From positions 1 to 18,527 of the forward strand of contig CANQGC010000023.1 of assembly GCA_947600345.1 (NCBI GenBank): DNA of 18,527 nucleotides. Reading direction: 5' to 3'. Origin of the DNA: an uncultured Clostridia bacterium. GTDB taxonomy: Bacteria; Bacillota; Clostridia; Christensenellales; Aristaeellaceae. The position numbers and the translations under genes were made by a program. Positions 1 to 7,917 of the stretch are shown piece after piece. The notes beneath the pieces were generated by a model. It had not been told where the DNA came from. It ran no database searches and saw nothing but the letters and a program-made list of their open reading frames with translations. How positions within the stretch are numbered: the stretch's first letter is position 1; the number at the start of each line of letters is the position of its first letter.

Positions 1-838
1 CCATGTAGTTGACCAGCGCCACGACCTGGCCCTGGGTCAGCCCTCCGGCGTCCACGCGGGCCGCGCCGGTGCGGAGCAGCGCCACCAGCGCCAGGTTGAT
101 GGCGATGTAGGTCAGCGGGTTCATCAGCGCGCTCACGTGGCCCGCGGCGGTCTGCATGCGGGTGAGCCGGGCGTGACTCCTTTCGAAGTCCGCGATTTCG
201 GCGTCCTCCCGGCCGAAGGCGCGCAGCACGCGGGCGCCGGTCAGGTTCTCCCGCGTGCGCAGCAGCACCTGGTCGAGCTGGTTCTGGCTGCGCCGGTACA
301 TGGGCATCGAGATCAGCAGTATCGCGAACACGATCACCAGCAGCACGGCGATGGCCCCGGCGAAGATCAGCGCGCAGCGGAAGTCGATCAGAAACGCCAT
401 CAGCATCGCGCCGAACACCACGAAGGGGGAGCGCAAAAACAGCCGCAGCGCCAGGTTCACGCCGGACTGCACCTGGTTGATGTCGCTGGTGAGGCGGGTG
501 ATCAGCGTGGAGGTGCCGATGCGGTCCAGGTCGGCGTAGCTCAGCCGCTGCACCTGGGCGAACAGGTCGCTTCGGAGCTTCGTGCTCATGCCCACGGCGG
601 CCTTGGCGGCGAAGTACTGGGCCGTGACGGAGGCGAGCAGCCCCACCAGGCCCAGCGCCACCAGCACCAGGCCCAGGCGCACCACCTGGTTCGCATCCTC
701 GGAGGGGATGGCGCTGTCCACGATCGCCGCGACGACGAAGGGCACGATCAGCTCCAGCCCCGCCTCGAACAGCTTGAACAGCGGCCCGAGTATGCTCTCC
801 AGCCAGTAAAACTTCAAATATGAGAGAATTCTCTTCAT
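1..838 (-). CDS. ABC transporter permease/ATP-binding protein, type I exporter (partial, 3' end outside window)
   Basis: This is the N-terminal 279 residues of a fused ABC exporter (MsbA/LmrA-like half-transporter) of the inner membrane. It begins MKRILSYLKFYW, with ATG at 838-836 and an AAGGTGG ribosome binding site at 844-850. Visible parts are hydrophobic helices around residues 15-40 and 50-80, then the typical cytoplasmic stretch with LRSDLFAQVQRLS and STLITRLTSDINQVQ (about residues 85-120), further helices including FVVFGAMLMAFLID, and the intracellular-loop motif RENLTGARVLRAFGRED. The nucleotide-binding domain would lie beyond base 1, so Walker motifs cannot be checked. The substrate cannot be inferred; relatives export drugs, lipids or peptides and often work as heterodimers encoded by two adjacent genes. 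It diverges from surE. Confidence 0.93.
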   Translation of the reverse strand, partial: MKRILSYLKFYWLESILGPLFKLFEAGLELIVPFVVAAIVDSAIPSEDANQVVRLGLVLVALGLVGLLASVTAQYFAAKAAVGMSTKLRSDLFAQVQRLSYADLDRIGTSTLITRLTSDINQVQSGVNLALRLFLRSPFVVFGAMLMAFLIDFRCALIFAGAIAVLLVIVFAILLISMPMYRRSQNQLDQVLLRTRENLTGARVLRAFGREDAEIADFERSHARLTRMQTAAGHVSALMNPLTYIAINLALVALLRTGAARVDAGGLTQGQVVALVNYM

Positions 839-890
839 ATGCACCACCTTTGCATCGGTACCGGCGCGCCAGTTCGGCGCTTCCACGCAT

Positions 891-919
891 ATTCTACCAC
901 AAATCCTGAATATATACAA
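891..919 (-). promoter_or_regulatory. Candidate promoter for the ABC exporter gene
   Basis: Read on the minus strand: -35 TTGTAT (919-914), exactly 17 bp, then -10 TAGAAT (896-891). The start codon lies about 50 bases further on. Hexamers and spacing fit a housekeeping sigma factor; there is no experimental support. Confidence 0.6.
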
Positions 920-950
920 GGGAATATGCAGGGTTTCTTGCACGTTTTTG

Positions 951-974
951 GCGGATTTTTCCGAAGGAATCCGC
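951..974. repeat. Small inverted repeat in the exporter-surE divergent gap
   Basis: GCGGATT (951-957) and AATCCGC (968-974) flank a 10-base loop. It lies between the two divergent promoters, so it could be an operator or a weak hairpin. The rest of the 334-bp gap is relatively A+T rich; I saw no gene in it. Confidence 0.3.
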
Positions 975-1092
975 TAATTTGTTTGATTTGCGAAAAACTT
1001 TTTGGAACGTCGCGCCGGATGCAGGATAATGCCCGCCGCATGCCCGCGTTCGCCCGGGCGCGCAATTTTTCCGCGATTGCAACAGGCCCTGC

Positions 1093-1121
1093 TTTACAAG
1101 GCTTGCCGGATGTACTATAAT
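1093..1121 (+). promoter_or_regulatory. Promoter of the surE-CYTH-larBC operon
   Basis: TTTACA (1093-1098), 17-bp spacer, TATAAT (1116-1121). This is a near-consensus sigma-A promoter about 50 bases upstream of the surE start codon, and it is the only good promoter found for the five-gene operon. Confidence 0.8.
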
Positions 1122-1172
1122 TGGTGTAGTAAATACCGTGCACCAGAATTCTATGCGGGAGTTTGACGAAAC

Positions 1173-1916
1173 ATGCACATACTGATCGCAAATGACGACG
1201 GCATTCGCGCGGCGGGCCTGCGGGCGCTGTCGAAGGCGGCGGTGGAGGCGGGGCACCGGGTGACGATCTTCGCGCCGGACGGCGAGCGCAGCGCCGCCAG
1301 CCACTCCATCACGCTGAAGAATCCGCTGCGGGTGGAGCGCGTGCCCTACGATGGGATCTCGGCCTATTCGGTCAGCGGCACGCCCGCCGACTGCGCCCGC
1401 GTGGGCCTGCACTTTTTGCGCGACGATATGCCCGACTGCGTGCTCGCCGGCATCAACAAGGGCGCGAACCGGGGCGCGGCGATCCTCTACTCCGGCACGG
1501 TGGGCGCGGCGATGGAGGCCTCACTCTGCGGCGTGCCGGGCGCGGCGGTGTCGCTGTGCAAGTTTGCCGACGACGGCTACGAGTACGCCGCGGCGCTGGG
1601 CGTGCGCCTGGCCGAGTGGGCGGTGAAGCATCCGCTGCCGCTGGGCGAGATCTACAACCTGAACGTGCCCTACGGCGTGAAGCCCCGGGGCGTGCGCGCG
1701 GCGTCGGTGTCCTACGAGTACATCTTCGATCCCGTCTACGCCGAGACCCCCGAGGGCTGGACGATGGTCGTGGGCGAGAACGTCGTGCCCGAGACCGACG
1801 AGAACTCCGACCTGCTGCTGACCCTGGCGGGCTACGCCTCGCTGTCGGTGCTCAGCTGGAACCTGCAGGCGGCGACGCCGCTCCCCAACTTCGACGAGCT
1901 GAACGAGGGATGCTGA
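1173..1916 (+). CDS. surE: 5'/3'-nucleotidase SurE
   Basis: SurE is a metal-dependent phosphatase that dephosphorylates nucleoside 5'- or 3'-monophosphates; it acts in the cytoplasm in nucleotide salvage and stress survival. The 247-residue length is normal for the family. The N-terminus MHILIANDDG carries the Asp8-Asp9 metal pair, the GERSAASHSIT motif supplies Ser40, and the GINKGAN segment supplies Asn95. SGTPADCARVGL (about 68-79) and YSGTVGAAMEA follow as in characterised SurE proteins. A GGGAG site lies at 1157-1161, 11 bases before the ATG. It is the first gene of a tight operon with CYTH, larB and larC, and its stop is one base before the next start. Confidence 0.97.
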   Translation: MHILIANDDGIRAAGLRALSKAAVEAGHRVTIFAPDGERSAASHSITLKNPLRVERVPYDGISAYSVSGTPADCARVGLHFLRDDMPDCVLAGINKGANRGAAILYSGTVGAAMEASLCGVPGAAVSLCKFADDGYEYAAALGVRLAEWAVKHPLPLGEIYNLNVPYGVKPRGVRAASVSYEYIFDPVYAETPEGWTMVVGENVVPETDENSDLLLTLAGYASLSVLSWNLQAATPLPNFDELNEGC

Positions 1917-1917
1917 C

Positions 1918-2427
1918 ATGGGAATGGAGATCGAGCGGAAGTATCTGATCCGCATGCCCGACGAGGGGAAGCTGCGAGCGATGCCCGGCTGCGAGGTCTG
2001 GGACATCGCGCAGACCTACTTAAACGACGGCGGCGTGGAGGGGCTGACGCAGCGGGTGCGCAGCGTTCGCTGCGAGGGCGTCACGCGCTACATCTACACC
2101 TTCAAGCGCCGGGTGGACGCGCTCACCTGCGACGAGCGGGAGCGGGAGGTCACCGAGGCGGCGTACCGGCGCCTGATGAAGGAGGCCAATCCGGCGCTGA
2201 ACACCATCGAGAAGCGGCGCTTCCGCATCCCCCACGCGGGGCAGCTGATGGAGATCGACATCTACAGCTTCTGGGACGACCGCGCCACGCTGGAGATCGA
2301 GCTGGAGGACGAGGCCGAGGCGCCGAGGCTTCCGGAGTGGCTGGACGTGATCCGCGAGCTCACCGGCGAGCGGGCGTACAAGAACCGCTACCTGGCCGAG
2401 GCCGTGCCCATGGAGGAGATCGGATGA
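1918..2427 (+). CDS. CYTH domain protein (triphosphate tunnel metalloenzyme)
   Basis: CYTH proteins fold as an eight-strand tunnel that binds triphosphate compounds with divalent metal; members include tripolyphosphatases, thiamine triphosphatases and class IV adenylate cyclases. The 169-residue protein has the diagnostic ExExK signature at residues 4-8 (EIERK), then the family's alternating basic and acidic strands: QRVRS, YTFKRR, EREREV, EKRRFRI and the acidic MEIDIY and LEIELEDEAEA stretches, ending in the usual YKNRYLAE. The start codon is one base after the surE stop, and its stop overlaps the larB ATG (ATGA), so translation is probably coupled. Which triphosphate it uses cannot be read from sequence. 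Its neighbour LarC is a CTP-dependent enzyme, which makes a nucleotide-related role worth considering (inference). Confidence 0.9.
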   Translation: MGMEIERKYLIRMPDEGKLRAMPGCEVWDIAQTYLNDGGVEGLTQRVRSVRCEGVTRYIYTFKRRVDALTCDEREREVTEAAYRRLMKEANPALNTIEKRRFRIPHAGQLMEIDIYSFWDDRATLEIELEDEAEAPRLPEWLDVIRELTGERAYKNRYLAEAVPMEEIG

Positions 2428-3182
2428 ACAAACAGGAGTTGCTGGCGGAGCTTCGCCGGGTGGCGGACGGAAGCCTCAGCCCGGAGGACATGCTGGGCAA
2501 ATTGAAGGCCGCGCCCTTCGAGGACATCGGCGTGGCGAAGATCGACTACCACCGCTCCATCCGCCAGGGCGCGGGCGAGGTGATCTACGGCAAGTCCAAG
2601 ACGCCGGAGCAGATCCTCGCCATCTGCGGCCACATGGTGGAGCGCGGCGAGGAGAACATACTCATCACCCGCATGAAGCCCGAAGCGGCGGAACTGGTGG
2701 GCTCGAAGCTGGAGCTGTTCTATGAACCGGCCTCCGGCATCGGCATCGTCAAGCGCAGGCCGCTGCCCCAGCGGGGCTGCGTGATCGTCGCCAGCGGCGG
2801 CACCAGCGACCTGCCCGTCTGCGAGGAGGCGGCGCTGACGGCGGAGAACTACGGCTCCCGGGTCGTGCGGATGTACGACGTGGGCGTATCCGGCATCCAC
2901 CGGCTGCTCAGCCGCATGGACGCGCTTTCGCAGGCGCGGGCCGTGGTGGCGGTGGCGGGCATGGAGGGCGCGCTGGCCAGCGTGATCGGCGGGCTGGTCG
3001 ATTGCCCGGTGATCGCCGTGCCCACCAGCGTGGGCTACGGGGCGAGCTTCGGCGGCGTGGCGGCGCTATTGTCCATGCTCAACTCCTGCGCCAGCGGCGT
3101 CAGCGTGGTCAACATCGACAACGGCTTCGGGGCGGGCTACCTCGCCAACACCATCAACCAAATGGAGAGCATCGCGGAATGA
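2424..3182 (+). CDS. larB: Nickel-pincer cofactor biosynthesis protein LarB
   Basis: LarB carboxylates the pyridinium ring of nicotinic acid adenine dinucleotide and releases AMP, giving the dicarboxylated mononucleotide precursor of the nickel-pincer nucleotide (NPN) cofactor of lactate racemase-type enzymes. The 252 residues match the family length. The C-terminal half is the PurE-like domain: GGTSDLPVCEEA (125-136), RMYDVGVSGIHR (149-160), VAVAGMEGALASVIGG (175-190), and PTSVGYGASFGG plus NIDNGFGAGY near the end. I chose the ATG at 2424, which overlaps the CYTH stop as ATGA. A longer in-frame extension upstream exists but lies wholly inside the CYTH gene. The stop overlaps the larC start, again as ATGA. 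Confidence 0.95.
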   Translation: MNKQELLAELRRVADGSLSPEDMLGKLKAAPFEDIGVAKIDYHRSIRQGAGEVIYGKSKTPEQILAICGHMVERGEENILITRMKPEAAELVGSKLELFYEPASGIGIVKRRPLPQRGCVIVASGGTSDLPVCEEAALTAENYGSRVVRMYDVGVSGIHRLLSRMDALSQARAVVAVAGMEGALASVIGGLVDCPVIAVPTSVGYGASFGGVAALLSMLNSCASGVSVVNIDNGFGAGYLANTINQMESIAE

Positions 3183-4516
3183 GAACGCTTTACATCGAAT
3201 GCAACATGGGCGCGGCGGGGGACATGCTCACCGGCGCGCTGAGCGAGCTGCTGCCCGATCCGGAGGCATTCGTGGCGATGATGAACGCCGCGGGCGTGCC
3301 GGGCCTGCGCGTGGAGCGCGTGGCGAAGAGCACCTGCGGCATACTGGGCACGCACATGCGCGTGGAGATCGGCGGCGCGGAGGAGCTCTGCCCCGACCTG
3401 CCCGAGGGCGCGCCCGAGTCCGAGGCCCGGGAGTTCCGGCAGGAGATCGAGCATGAACATGAGCACGGGCACGACCATGACCACGAGCACGAGCATGTGC
3501 ACGAGCATGAGCATGACCACGGACATACGCATGACCACGAGCATGCGCACGGCCACGACCACGGCGGGCACCACCACGCCAGCCTGGCGGAGGTCTGCGC
3601 GCAGATCGACGGCCTGAAGCTGCCCGAGGAGGTGCGCGCCGAGGCGAAGGCGGTCTACGGACTGCTGGCGGAGGCCGAGGCCCACGCCCACGGCTGCGAC
3701 GCGGAGAGCCTGCACTTCCACGAGGTCGGCATGCTGGACGCCATCGCGGACGTCTGCGCGGTGTGCCTGGCGATGCGCATCCTCGCGCCGGAGCGCGTGG
3801 TGGTCTCGCCGGTGCACACGGGCTTTGGCCAGGTGCGCTGCGCCCACGGCGTGCTGCCGGTGCCGACTCCGGCCACGGCCTATTTGCTGCGAAACATGCC
3901 CGCCAGCGCGGGCAGCGTGCGCGGCGAGCTGCTCACGCCCACGGGCGCGGCGCTGCTGAAGCACTTCGCCACCGAGTTCGGCTGGATGCCCGCGATGCGG
4001 GTGGAGCGTACCGGCGTCGGCGTCGGCACGAAGGAGTTCCCGGCGGCCAACTGCGTGCGCGCCTTCCTGGGCGAGGACGGCGCGGGGGACGAGGACGTGT
4101 ATGAGCTTTGCTGCAATCTGGACGACATGACCGGCGAGGCCGTCGCCTTCGCGGCGGAGGAGCTGATGAACGTGGGCGCGCTGGACGTCTGGCTGACGCC
4201 CATCCAGATGAAGAAGGGCAGGCCGGGCGTGGAGCTGAGCTGCCTGTGCAAACCGGGCGACCGCGCGCGGATGGAGGAGGCGATGCTGCGCCACACGGCC
4301 AGCATCGGCGTGCGCGGCCAGCGCCTGGAGCGCCGGACGCTGCCGAGGGAGAAGGGAAGCGTCGAGACGCCCTACGGCGCGGTCGGCGTGAAGATCTCCC
4401 GGGGCGCGGACTTCACCCGGGCCAAGGCCGAGTACGAGGACGCCGCCCGCGCGGCGCGTGCCGCGGGCGTTCCGCTGTCGGACGTGCTTCGGGCGGCGGA
4501 GCGGGAGATTCACTGA
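3179..4516 (+). CDS. larC: Nickel-pincer cofactor nickel insertase LarC (CTP-dependent, single ORF)
   Basis: LarC inserts nickel into the bis-thiocarboxylated pincer nucleotide in a CTP-dependent cyclometallase reaction, the last step of NPN synthesis. The 445-residue protein begins MRTLYIECNMGAAGDM, the family N-terminal motif. A low-complexity stretch at residues 91-133 contains 22 histidines alternating mostly with Glu, Asp or Gly, a likely Ni(II) store. After it come ESLHFHEVGMLDAIADV, the GVLPVPTPATAYLL segment, GELLTPTGAALLK, and the C-terminal half with CNLDDMTGEA and IQMKKGRPG. In Lactobacillus plantarum larC needs a programmed frameshift (larC1/larC2); here both halves are in one continuous frame. 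The start overlaps the larB stop (ATGA). Confidence 0.95.
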   Translation: MRTLYIECNMGAAGDMLTGALSELLPDPEAFVAMMNAAGVPGLRVERVAKSTCGILGTHMRVEIGGAEELCPDLPEGAPESEAREFRQEIEHEHEHGHDHDHEHEHVHEHEHDHGHTHDHEHAHGHDHGGHHHASLAEVCAQIDGLKLPEEVRAEAKAVYGLLAEAEAHAHGCDAESLHFHEVGMLDAIADVCAVCLAMRILAPERVVVSPVHTGFGQVRCAHGVLPVPTPATAYLLRNMPASAGSVRGELLTPTGAALLKHFATEFGWMPAMRVERTGVGVGTKEFPAANCVRAFLGEDGAGDEDVYELCCNLDDMTGEAVAFAAEELMNVGALDVWLTPIQMKKGRPGVELSCLCKPGDRARMEEAMLRHTASIGVRGQRLERRTLPREKGSVETPYGAVGVKISRGADFTRAKAEYEDAARAARAAGVPLSDVLRAAEREIH

Positions 4517-4554
4517 GGGAATGCGGGCGAGAGCCCCGCGAAGGAGGTGCAGCG

Positions 4555-4884
4555 ATGGAGGATTTGCTGGGCTACGCGCCCGAGTCGGATGTGCTGTGGG
4601 AGGAGATCGAGCGCCTGCAGGGCGAGCCCTTCCGCACGGCGAAGGGCCTGGAGTTCCGCTACGAGATTCGGGGGAACGAGATGTTTGTGGACCGCCGGGA
4701 CAAGTCGATCACCCGCTCCACGGTGGACCTGACCTACCGCAAGGCGATGGACCTTCTGCGCCGGGGCGAGATACTGGACGGCCCGAAGAAGCTGGGCACC
4801 TTCGGCGCCAGCTACCTGTTTCCCGTCTTCCTGCGCCTGGGCGTGATCCCGCCGCTGGACGAACAGCTGCGCATCCCGCTGTAG
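4555..4884 (+). CDS. Conserved-looking hypothetical protein, last gene of the lar operon
   Basis: I do not recognise the family. The 109-residue product starts MEDLLGYAPESD and has a strong AAGGAGG site at 4541-4547, seven bases before the ATG. It appears soluble and mixed alpha/beta, with no signal peptide, membrane helix or cysteine cluster. Segments that look conserved are KGLEFRYEIRGNEMFVDRR (about residues 28-46), SITRSTVDLTYRKAMDL, and GPKKLGTFGASYLFPVF near the C-terminus. The middle could form a small basic nucleic-acid-binding or adaptor fold, but nothing visible proves it. It follows larC by 38 bases, with a small GCGGG/CCCGC hairpin (4523-4539) just before the ribosome binding site, and precedes the operon terminator, so it should be co-expressed with larBC. 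Confidence 0.8.
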   Translation: MEDLLGYAPESDVLWEEIERLQGEPFRTAKGLEFRYEIRGNEMFVDRRDKSITRSTVDLTYRKAMDLLRRGEILDGPKKLGTFGASYLFPVFLRLGVIPPLDEQLRIPL

Positions 4885-4907
4885 GCAACATAGTGGGAAA
4901 GCAAACA

Positions 4908-4942
4908 GGCCCTGGGCCCCGGAATCTGCGGGGCCCAAGGCC
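4908..4942. terminator. Shared bidirectional hairpin terminator
   Basis: GGCCCTGGGCCCC (4908-4920) pairs with GGGGCCCAAGGCC (4930-4942) with one C-A mismatch in 13 pairs and a 9-base loop. It sits between the convergent lar operon and the sigma/ABC operon. The T-runs after the stem are weak in both directions. Confidence 0.75.
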
Positions 4943-4980
4943 ATATTTATGCGCGGCGCAGAGGTGTGATTGGCGGGGAA

Positions 4981-6222
4981 TTACGTCGCTTCGTGGCGGG
5001 CGTAGGCCGCGACCGACAGCGAGCCGAACGCGAATATCTCAATCGCGCAGGCGACCGGGTTGATGCAGGGCGACCATGCCCCCAATCCGCCGAGCGCAAC
5101 CAGGCGGGTATTCATCAATTCGTACAGGAAGCTGTTCTGGAAGCCGATGCCCCCGGAGGGAAGGATGAGCCGAACCCAGTCGACGGTGGTGCCTCCCGCG
5201 ATGACATAGAGTACGACCGGCAAGAAGCACATGCAGAGCGCCGCCGCCAAAGTGGATGCGGGATTCTTGAGGCGCGAGGAGAGCAGCGCGGTGAAGCTGA
5301 CCATCGCCATCAAACTCAGCGCGCCGCTGAATGCGACGAGCGCGGCTGCCTCTCCCATGCTGACCGGCCAGAACGATATCGCCGAAGAGACCATTTGCAG
5401 CGACGTCTTCAATGAATCGAATCCAAATATCGCCATTGTAATTGCGAGGTATAGGGAGATGCAAGCGGCGAATAGGCCCAGCGAAAGGATGTGCGCCGCC
5501 GCCAGCTTTGCGATTCCCAGCTTTGCCCGCCCGCGCTTCGTGCAGCGCAGAATGTCATCCGCACCGCTCTGATAGTCTCCCGAGTAGATGGGGGAGACGG
5601 CGATCGTGCAGATGACGACGATCAGCAATAGGAGGAGCGACAGATAGTCGAGCGCATTGCTGCCGAATCCATAGATATACGTGAAGTGACCAATCCTGGA
5701 ATTCATCCGCATCGCCTGCGCAATGTTCGCCGGATGATCCGGATATTGGATCGCAAGATGCCTTTTGAGTATATCGGTTCGCAGGGTATAGAAGTCCTGC
5801 GCATCCTCCGCCGTCCACGAATTAAACGGCAGCGCGATGCCGGTATTTGGGTCGATGATCGCCGTGCGCATCGCCTTGAGCACGGGTTCGATCGGATATA
5901 GTTCAGAATAGTAAACCGGCAGCGGAATGTCCTTGAGGGAGCCATACGCATCGGTCAGCTGATTGCTCGTCAGAAGCGCGTCGCGGATCGCTTCCGACGC
6001 GAGCTCCCCTTCGATGCCTCTGTACAGTTCGCGCTTCTTCGACAGTGCGTCCCATCCGCGCAGGACAGATTCGTTGCCATTGCCGTCAACGTAGTAATAA
6101 TTCTCAAAGCCTAAAACGGCAACCGCCATCAAGACGCTCATGGCGATCAGTGCAATGCCCTTTATTCGCGTGGACCGGCGCGTTGTGACCTTTCTCAATT
6201 CGAGAATCAAAAGCTCTCTCAT
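4981..6222 (-). CDS. ABC transporter permease (ABC-2-like)
   Basis: This is the integral-membrane partner of the ATPase encoded just upstream. The 413-residue protein starts MRELLILELRKVTTRRST, a cytoplasmic basic N-terminus, followed by helix 1 (IKGIALIAMSVLMAVAVLG). A long polar domain of about 140 residues follows, probably outside the membrane. The remaining helices are grouped in the C-terminal half: YLSLLLLLIVVICTIAVSPI, the ILSLGLFAACISLYLAI region, the AALVAFSGALSLMAMV region, LAAALCMCFLPVVLYVIAGG and NPVACAIEIFAFGSLSVAAY. SGDYQSGADDILRCTKRGR after helix 2 resembles the coupling region of ABC-2 permeases. I chose the ATG at 6222, which overlaps the ATPase stop (ATGA); an in-frame extension upstream lies inside the ATPase gene. 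The cargo is unknown. Confidence 0.9.
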   Translation of the reverse strand: MRELLILELRKVTTRRSTRIKGIALIAMSVLMAVAVLGFENYYYVDGNGNESVLRGWDALSKKRELYRGIEGELASEAIRDALLTSNQLTDAYGSLKDIPLPVYYSELYPIEPVLKAMRTAIIDPNTGIALPFNSWTAEDAQDFYTLRTDILKRHLAIQYPDHPANIAQAMRMNSRIGHFTYIYGFGSNALDYLSLLLLLIVVICTIAVSPIYSGDYQSGADDILRCTKRGRAKLGIAKLAAAHILSLGLFAACISLYLAITMAIFGFDSLKTSLQMVSSAISFWPVSMGEAAALVAFSGALSLMAMVSFTALLSSRLKNPASTLAAALCMCFLPVVLYVIAGGTTVDWVRLILPSGGIGFQNSFLYELMNTRLVALGGLGAWSPCINPVACAIEIFAFGSLSVAAYARHEAT

Positions 6223-7109
6223 ATACCATTCTCCTCTGCGCGGTCCTCTTCGCGAAAGAGCCAGAAGTACAGATCCTCGAGCGTGGGCTGCACGCGCGAT
6301 GAACCCGGAATTGCCGCCTCGCTGCACACGTATCGGACCGCGGTTGTGGAATCGTCCTTTGCATGCAGGTTGACGATTCTAACGCGACTTTTGTACTTTG
6401 CCATTTGATCGATCGGGCAAGTCGCTTGCCAGACCTTTCCGTCCATCTTCTCGATCAACGCGCTGGTCGTGCCCAGCGCGACGATTCTTCCATCCTTCAT
6501 GATGGCGTTCTGATTCGCGATGCTCTCGATATCCGAAACGATGTGCGTGGAGATGAGAACGATCCTGTGGCGAGCGAATTCGGCGAGAATCTGCCGCAAG
6601 CGAATTCGCTCCCCCGGGTCCAGGCCGCTAGTCGGTTCATCCAATATCAGAATGTCCGGATCGTTCAGCAGCGCCTGCGCCATCCCAACCCGCCGCTTTA
6701 CGCCGCCCGACAGCTTTCGGATGTGCCTGCCCTGAACCTCTTCGAGCTGCAGTTCATGGAGCAGCGCTTCGATTTTCCCCTTTGCCGCCGTCCTCGACAA
6801 GCCCTTCAATGCGCTCATGTATTCCAGGTACGCCCGAACTGTGAATTCCGGATAAAACCCGAAGGTCTGCGGCAGATAGCCGAGCAGGTTCCGGTAGGCG
6901 GAACCCAATGTGGAAATATCTATGCCATCGTATCGGATGCGCCCCGACGACGGCTTGAGTATGCCGACCGCCATTCGGATCAGCGTGGTCTTGCCCGCGC
7001 CGTTCGCGCCCAGCAATCCCCAGATTCCGGAGTCGATGTTCAAGCAAACGCGGTCGACCGCGACCTTGTCTCGATACCGCTTCGACACATCGATCAACTC
7101 CAGCGCCAT
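6219..7109 (-). CDS. ABC transporter ATP-binding protein
   Basis: This cytoplasmic ATPase of a two-component ABC transporter has Walker A GANGAGKTT (about residues 34-42), a Q-loop in GYLPQTFGFYPEFTV, the signature LSGGVKRRVGMAQALL, Walker B ILILDEPTSGLDP, and the H-loop ISTHIVSD. The 296 residues include a C-terminal extension of roughly 90 residues ending in LEDLYFWLF, typical of ATPases paired with ABC-2 permeases. I chose ATG 7109 because the GGGAG motif lies about 11 bases ahead; a GTG four codons upstream overlaps that motif. It follows the membrane protein gene by 18 bases and overlaps the permease start. Confidence 0.95.
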   Translation of the reverse strand: MALELIDVSKRYRDKVAVDRVCLNIDSGIWGLLGANGAGKTTLIRMAVGILKPSSGRIRYDGIDISTLGSAYRNLLGYLPQTFGFYPEFTVRAYLEYMSALKGLSRTAAKGKIEALLHELQLEEVQGRHIRKLSGGVKRRVGMAQALLNDPDILILDEPTSGLDPGERIRLRQILAEFARHRIVLISTHIVSDIESIANQNAIMKDGRIVALGTTSALIEKMDGKVWQATCPIDQMAKYKSRVRIVNLHAKDDSTTAVRYVCSEAAIPGSSRVQPTLEDLYFWLFREEDRAEENGI

Positions 7110-7127
7110 TCTCGTCAACACTCCCTT

Positions 7128-7904
7128 CTAATCGACTTCCGCAACCGGATTCATGGACGATAGCTTTGCGTTCAGCTTTCCGATCCGAATGACGCAGAGC
7201 AGAAGCAGCGCCGCGCAAATTGCCCCGCCCGCGCGAGAGGAGAACAGGTTCAGGATGTTGGGCGCGAATGAATATGCAAGCAATAGCGCGAGGCCGAGCG
7301 CAATGCCAAGCGTGGCGATTCGCATGGGATGAGAGCCGGAAGGAGCATTGTGCCCTAGCGTCAATCCGATGCAGTTCGCCAACAGGAACGGCATCATTAT
7401 GCAGCCCGCAATCGTTGCGACGCGCATTTGGGAGGTTTGCTTTACAGCGACGATTACAGCCCCAAATATCGCAATGTCGCGCATACCGAGGATCGCCAGC
7501 TTGGCGAGCAACTGCCTTCGGGTGGATACCATCGTTGACATTTCAATCTCACTCATATTGCACCGGAAGGAGCGCATCATCAGGTACACCCCGGACATCG
7601 CGATGTAGATCGAAAGGCACCCCACGAGCGGCGCGACGAATCTGGGGTCGTTTGCGACGGCAGGATAATGGACTGCGATGAATAATGGCCCAAACACCGC
7701 CGATGCCAGAACCAGGAGCGTTTGAAGGATCCAGCTCGCCGGCATCGCCCGCTTCAGCTGTATGATAATAAAATAGCTGTAACTGCGCGGTGCTCTCTTT
7801 CCAGAGCGCTGCATTGCCATTCTGGCGATTCGCATTGTCTCCTCGATTCTTTCCGGATTCGGTGGAACTCTGCATTCCTCCCGCAATGCCCGATTCAGCG
7901 ACAT
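7128..7904 (-). CDS. Six-helix membrane protein of the sigma/ABC operon (possible sigma regulator or transporter subunit)
   Basis: I do not recognise a named family. The 258-residue product has a charged cytoplasmic N-terminus of about 50 residues (MSLNRALREECRVPPNPERI onward), then about six hydrophobic helices: ASWILQTLLVLASAVFGPLF, VGCLSIYIAMSGVYLMM, LAILGMRDIAIFGAVIVAV, IAGCIMMPFLLANCIGLTLG, ATLGIALGLALLLAYSFA and AICAALLLLCVIRIG. I chose ATG 7904, which has a GAGGGGGA ribosome binding site about 7 bases upstream and lies 13 bases after the sigma stop; an in-frame ATG at 7940 lies inside the sigma gene. The position directly after an ECF sigma gene is where anti-sigma factors usually sit, so it may hold the sigma factor at the membrane. 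Equally, it could be a third transporter subunit. Confidence 0.8.
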   Translation of the reverse strand: MSLNRALREECRVPPNPERIEETMRIARMAMQRSGKRAPRSYSYFIIIQLKRAMPASWILQTLLVLASAVFGPLFIAVHYPAVANDPRFVAPLVGCLSIYIAMSGVYLMMRSFRCNMSEIEMSTMVSTRRQLLAKLAILGMRDIAIFGAVIVAVKQTSQMRVATIAGCIMMPFLLANCIGLTLGHNAPSGSHPMRIATLGIALGLALLLAYSFAPNILNLFSSRAGGAICAALLLLCVIRIGKLNAKLSSMNPVAEVD

Positions 7905-7917
7905 CGACGCTTCCCCC

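Noticed and set aside
3137..4513. Long minus-strand frame opposite larC
   Set aside because: It mirrors the GC-rich larC codons and the CAC/CAT histidine run (read as Val and Met); no recognisable protein.
3179..4516. Programmed frameshift in larC
   Set aside because: The N- and C-terminal halves are in one uninterrupted frame, so no frameshift is needed.
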